DNA of 64,000 nt from assembly GCF_001463905.1 (NCBI RefSeq), contig NZ_BBWR01000019.1, positions 36,780 through 100,779 on the forward strand. Direction: 5' to 3'. The translations under genes and the position numbers were made by a program. Each line of letters opens with the position of its first letter. Within the stretch, counting starts at the first letter, position 1. The notes below the pieces were generated by a model, which was not told the origin of the DNA, ran no database searches, and was given only the letters and a program-made list of their open reading frames with translations. This DNA comes from Aureimonas frigidaquae. Its GTDB lineage: Bacteria > Pseudomonadota > Alphaproteobacteria > Rhizobiales > Rhizobiaceae. This document shows positions 62,687-64,000 of this stretch, piece by piece.

Positions 62687-64000
62687 ATGCAGACTCATTT
62701 CTCGCTGGCGCAGCTGGCCGATCCCGATGTCGCGCATTCGCAGGAGATCATCCGGGCCTGCGTGCATTGCGGCTTCTGCACGGCCACCTGCCCGACCTAT
62801 GTGACGCTCGGCAACGAGTTGGACAGCCCGCGTGGCCGCATCTACCTGATCAAGGACATGCTGGAAGAGGGCCGCCCGGCGGATGCGGAGACGGTCACCC
62901 ATATCGACCGATGCCTGTCCTGCCTGTCCTGCATGACGACGTGCCCGTCGGGCGTGAACTACATGCACCTCGTCGATCATGCCCGCGCCCATATCGAGCG
63001 GACATACAGGCGGCCGCTGCCGGACCGGATCGTCCGAGCGCTCCTGGCCAGGATCCTGCCCTATCCGGCCCGGTTCCGCGCCGCGCTGCGGCTGGCGCAA
63101 CTGGCGCGCCCGCTGGCGCCGCTCTTCGACAAGGCGGGTCCGCTCCGGCCGCTCGCCGCCATGCTGCGGCTGGCACCCTCCAGTATACCGCCTGCGGGCG
63201 GGCAGGCGGCGGCGCAGCCTGCCGCCGGACAGGCGCGGGCGCGTGTCGCGCTGCTGGGCGGCTGCGCCCAGTCCGTGCTCGATCCGGGCATCAATGCCGC
63301 CACCGTCCGGCTCCTGGCCCGGCTCGGCGTCGAGGTCGTGTCGGCGCCGGGGGAAGGGTGCTGCGGTTCGCTGACCCATCATATGGGACGCGAAGCCGAA
63401 GCGCTCGCATCGGCACGGCGCAACGTGGATGCCTGGATGCGGGAAATCGATGGCGCCGGCCTCGACGCGATCATCGTCACGACGTCGGGATGCGGCACGA
63501 CCATCAAGGATTATGGCCATATGCTGCGTGAGGATCCGGCCTATGCCGGGCCCGCCGCGCGGGTGGCCGGCCTGACGCGCGATGTCACGGAATTCCTCGC
63601 CACGCTCGACCTACCCACGCCGGATGCGCCCGCATCCGGCGTCGTCGCCTATCATTCCGCCTGCTCGATGCAGCACGGACAGAAGGTGGTGAACCAGCCC
63701 AAGGCGCTTCTGGCCAGGGCCGGGTTCACGGTGCGCGACATTCCGGAAGGCCATCTGTGCTGTGGCTCTGCGGGAACCTACAACATGCTGCAGCCGGAGA
63801 TTTCAGGGATGCTGAAGGCCCGCAAGCTGCGCAACATCGAAAGCGTCGCGCCCGACATCATCGCGACGGGCAATATCGGCTGCATGACGCAGATTGGCTC
63901 GGGAACGGGCATCCCGATCCTGCATACGGTCGAACTTCTGGATTGGGCCTATGGCGGGGAGCGGCCAGCCGTGCTCGGCCCCGCCCGCGTGGCGGCGGAG
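62687..64000 (+). CDS. glcF: Glycolate oxidase iron-sulfur subunit GlcF, 3' end beyond window
   Basis: 438 codons are open to the window edge with no stop, so the gene is almost complete (family length about 430-450). Two 4Fe-4S motifs, [14 protein letters not shown] and [14 protein letters not shown], lie in the first 90 residues. Two cysteine-rich CCG domains follow ([12 protein letters not shown] and [10 protein letters not shown]). It passes electrons from GlcDE to the respiratory chain. ATG at 62687, 4 bp after the glcE stop. Confidence 0.93.
   Translation, partial: MQTHFSLAQLADPDVAHSQEIIRACVHCGFCTATCPTYVTLGNELDSPRGRIYLIKDMLEEGRPADAETVTHIDRCLSCLSCMTTCPSGVNYMHLVDHARAHIERTYRRPLPDRIVRALLARILPYPARFRAALRLAQLARPLAPLFDKAGPLRPLAAMLRLAPSSIPPAGGQAAAQPAAGQARARVALLGGCAQSVLDPGINAATVRLLARLGVEVVSAPGEGCCGSLTHHMGREAEALASARRNVDAWMREIDGAGLDAIIVTTSGCGTTIKDYGHMLREDPAYAGPAARVAGLTRDVTEFLATLDLPTPDAPASGVVAYHSACSMQHGQKVVNQPKALLARAGFTVRDIPEGHLCCGSAGTYNMLQPEISGMLKARKLRNIESVAPDIIATGNIGCMTQIGSGTGIPILHTVELLDWAYGGERPAVLGPARVAAE

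Overview
The window reads as chromosomal DNA of an alphaproteobacterium of the Hyphomicrobiales (Rhizobiales) type. It is GC-rich with strong GC3 bias and has a very dense gene layout. Markers of this order are: the trxB-lsrB/vtlR pair followed by an AbcR-type small RNA, a CbrA-like sensor kinase next to a phasin gene, the rsmE-gshA neighbourhood, UvrB with a long N-terminal extension, a DUF1127 gene divergent from a lysR gene, and a tRNA-His lacking the usual extra 5' G. No integrase, transposase, CRISPR array or prophage gene was seen, so it is a core-like region with a few accessory metabolic modules. A family-level name cannot be proven from this sequence.

Layout. 1-6 kb: 5' end of uvrB (minus), an extensin-like secreted protein, a YciA-like thioesterase, an EamA transporter, a PRC-barrel protein, a glutathione S-transferase and an aspartate aminotransferase. 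6-8.2 kb: an AbcR-like sRNA, lsrB/vtlR and trxB, all on the minus strand. 8.6-13.3 kb: an ABC exporter, TrkH, a family 25 glycosyltransferase and a small lipoprotein. 13.3-16.5 kb: a heme oxygenase/bacteriophytochrome operon whose kinase carries its own receiver domain. 16.6-28.2 kb: gamma-glutamylputrescine genes (puuA, puuB), isocitrate lyase with its divergent ScfR/RamB-type regulator, an LpxO-like hydroxylase with an acetyltransferase, and the putrescine importer potFGHI. 28.2-35.1 kb: a secreted unknown, AsmA, CbrA, phasin and tRNA-His. 35.2-39.3 kb: a Crp-like regulator, an alkyl/aryl sulfatase and an outer-membrane channel-like protein, forming a probable alkyl-sulfate (detergent) utilisation module.

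39.4-46.2 kb holds the least familiar arrangement. A PhnCDE-type importer with two permeases is joined end to end with glycerol-3-phosphate dehydrogenase (glpD), and divergent from it are a HAD phosphatase and a DeoR/GlpR-type repressor. No C-P lyase gene accompanies it, which suggests uptake of a glycerol phosphate or related ester rather than of a phosphonate. 46.7-50.4 kb carries three tandem paralogous GT4-type glycosyltransferases, the first apparently degenerate. 50.4-64 kb: xseA with a coupled lysR, a DUF1127 protein, a CNNM/CorC-type membrane protein, an unknown, gshA, rsmE, a short-chain dehydrogenase, a small acidic protein, a macrodomain protein and the glycolate oxidase operon glcDEF, with glcF running off the end.

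Two themes tie parts together. Polyamine import (potFGHI) and gamma-glutamylation/oxidation (puuAB) flank the glyoxylate-shunt gene aceA. Several solute importers (PotFGHI, PhnCDE) lie in the same window as an sRNA of the family known to repress ABC-transporter mRNAs.
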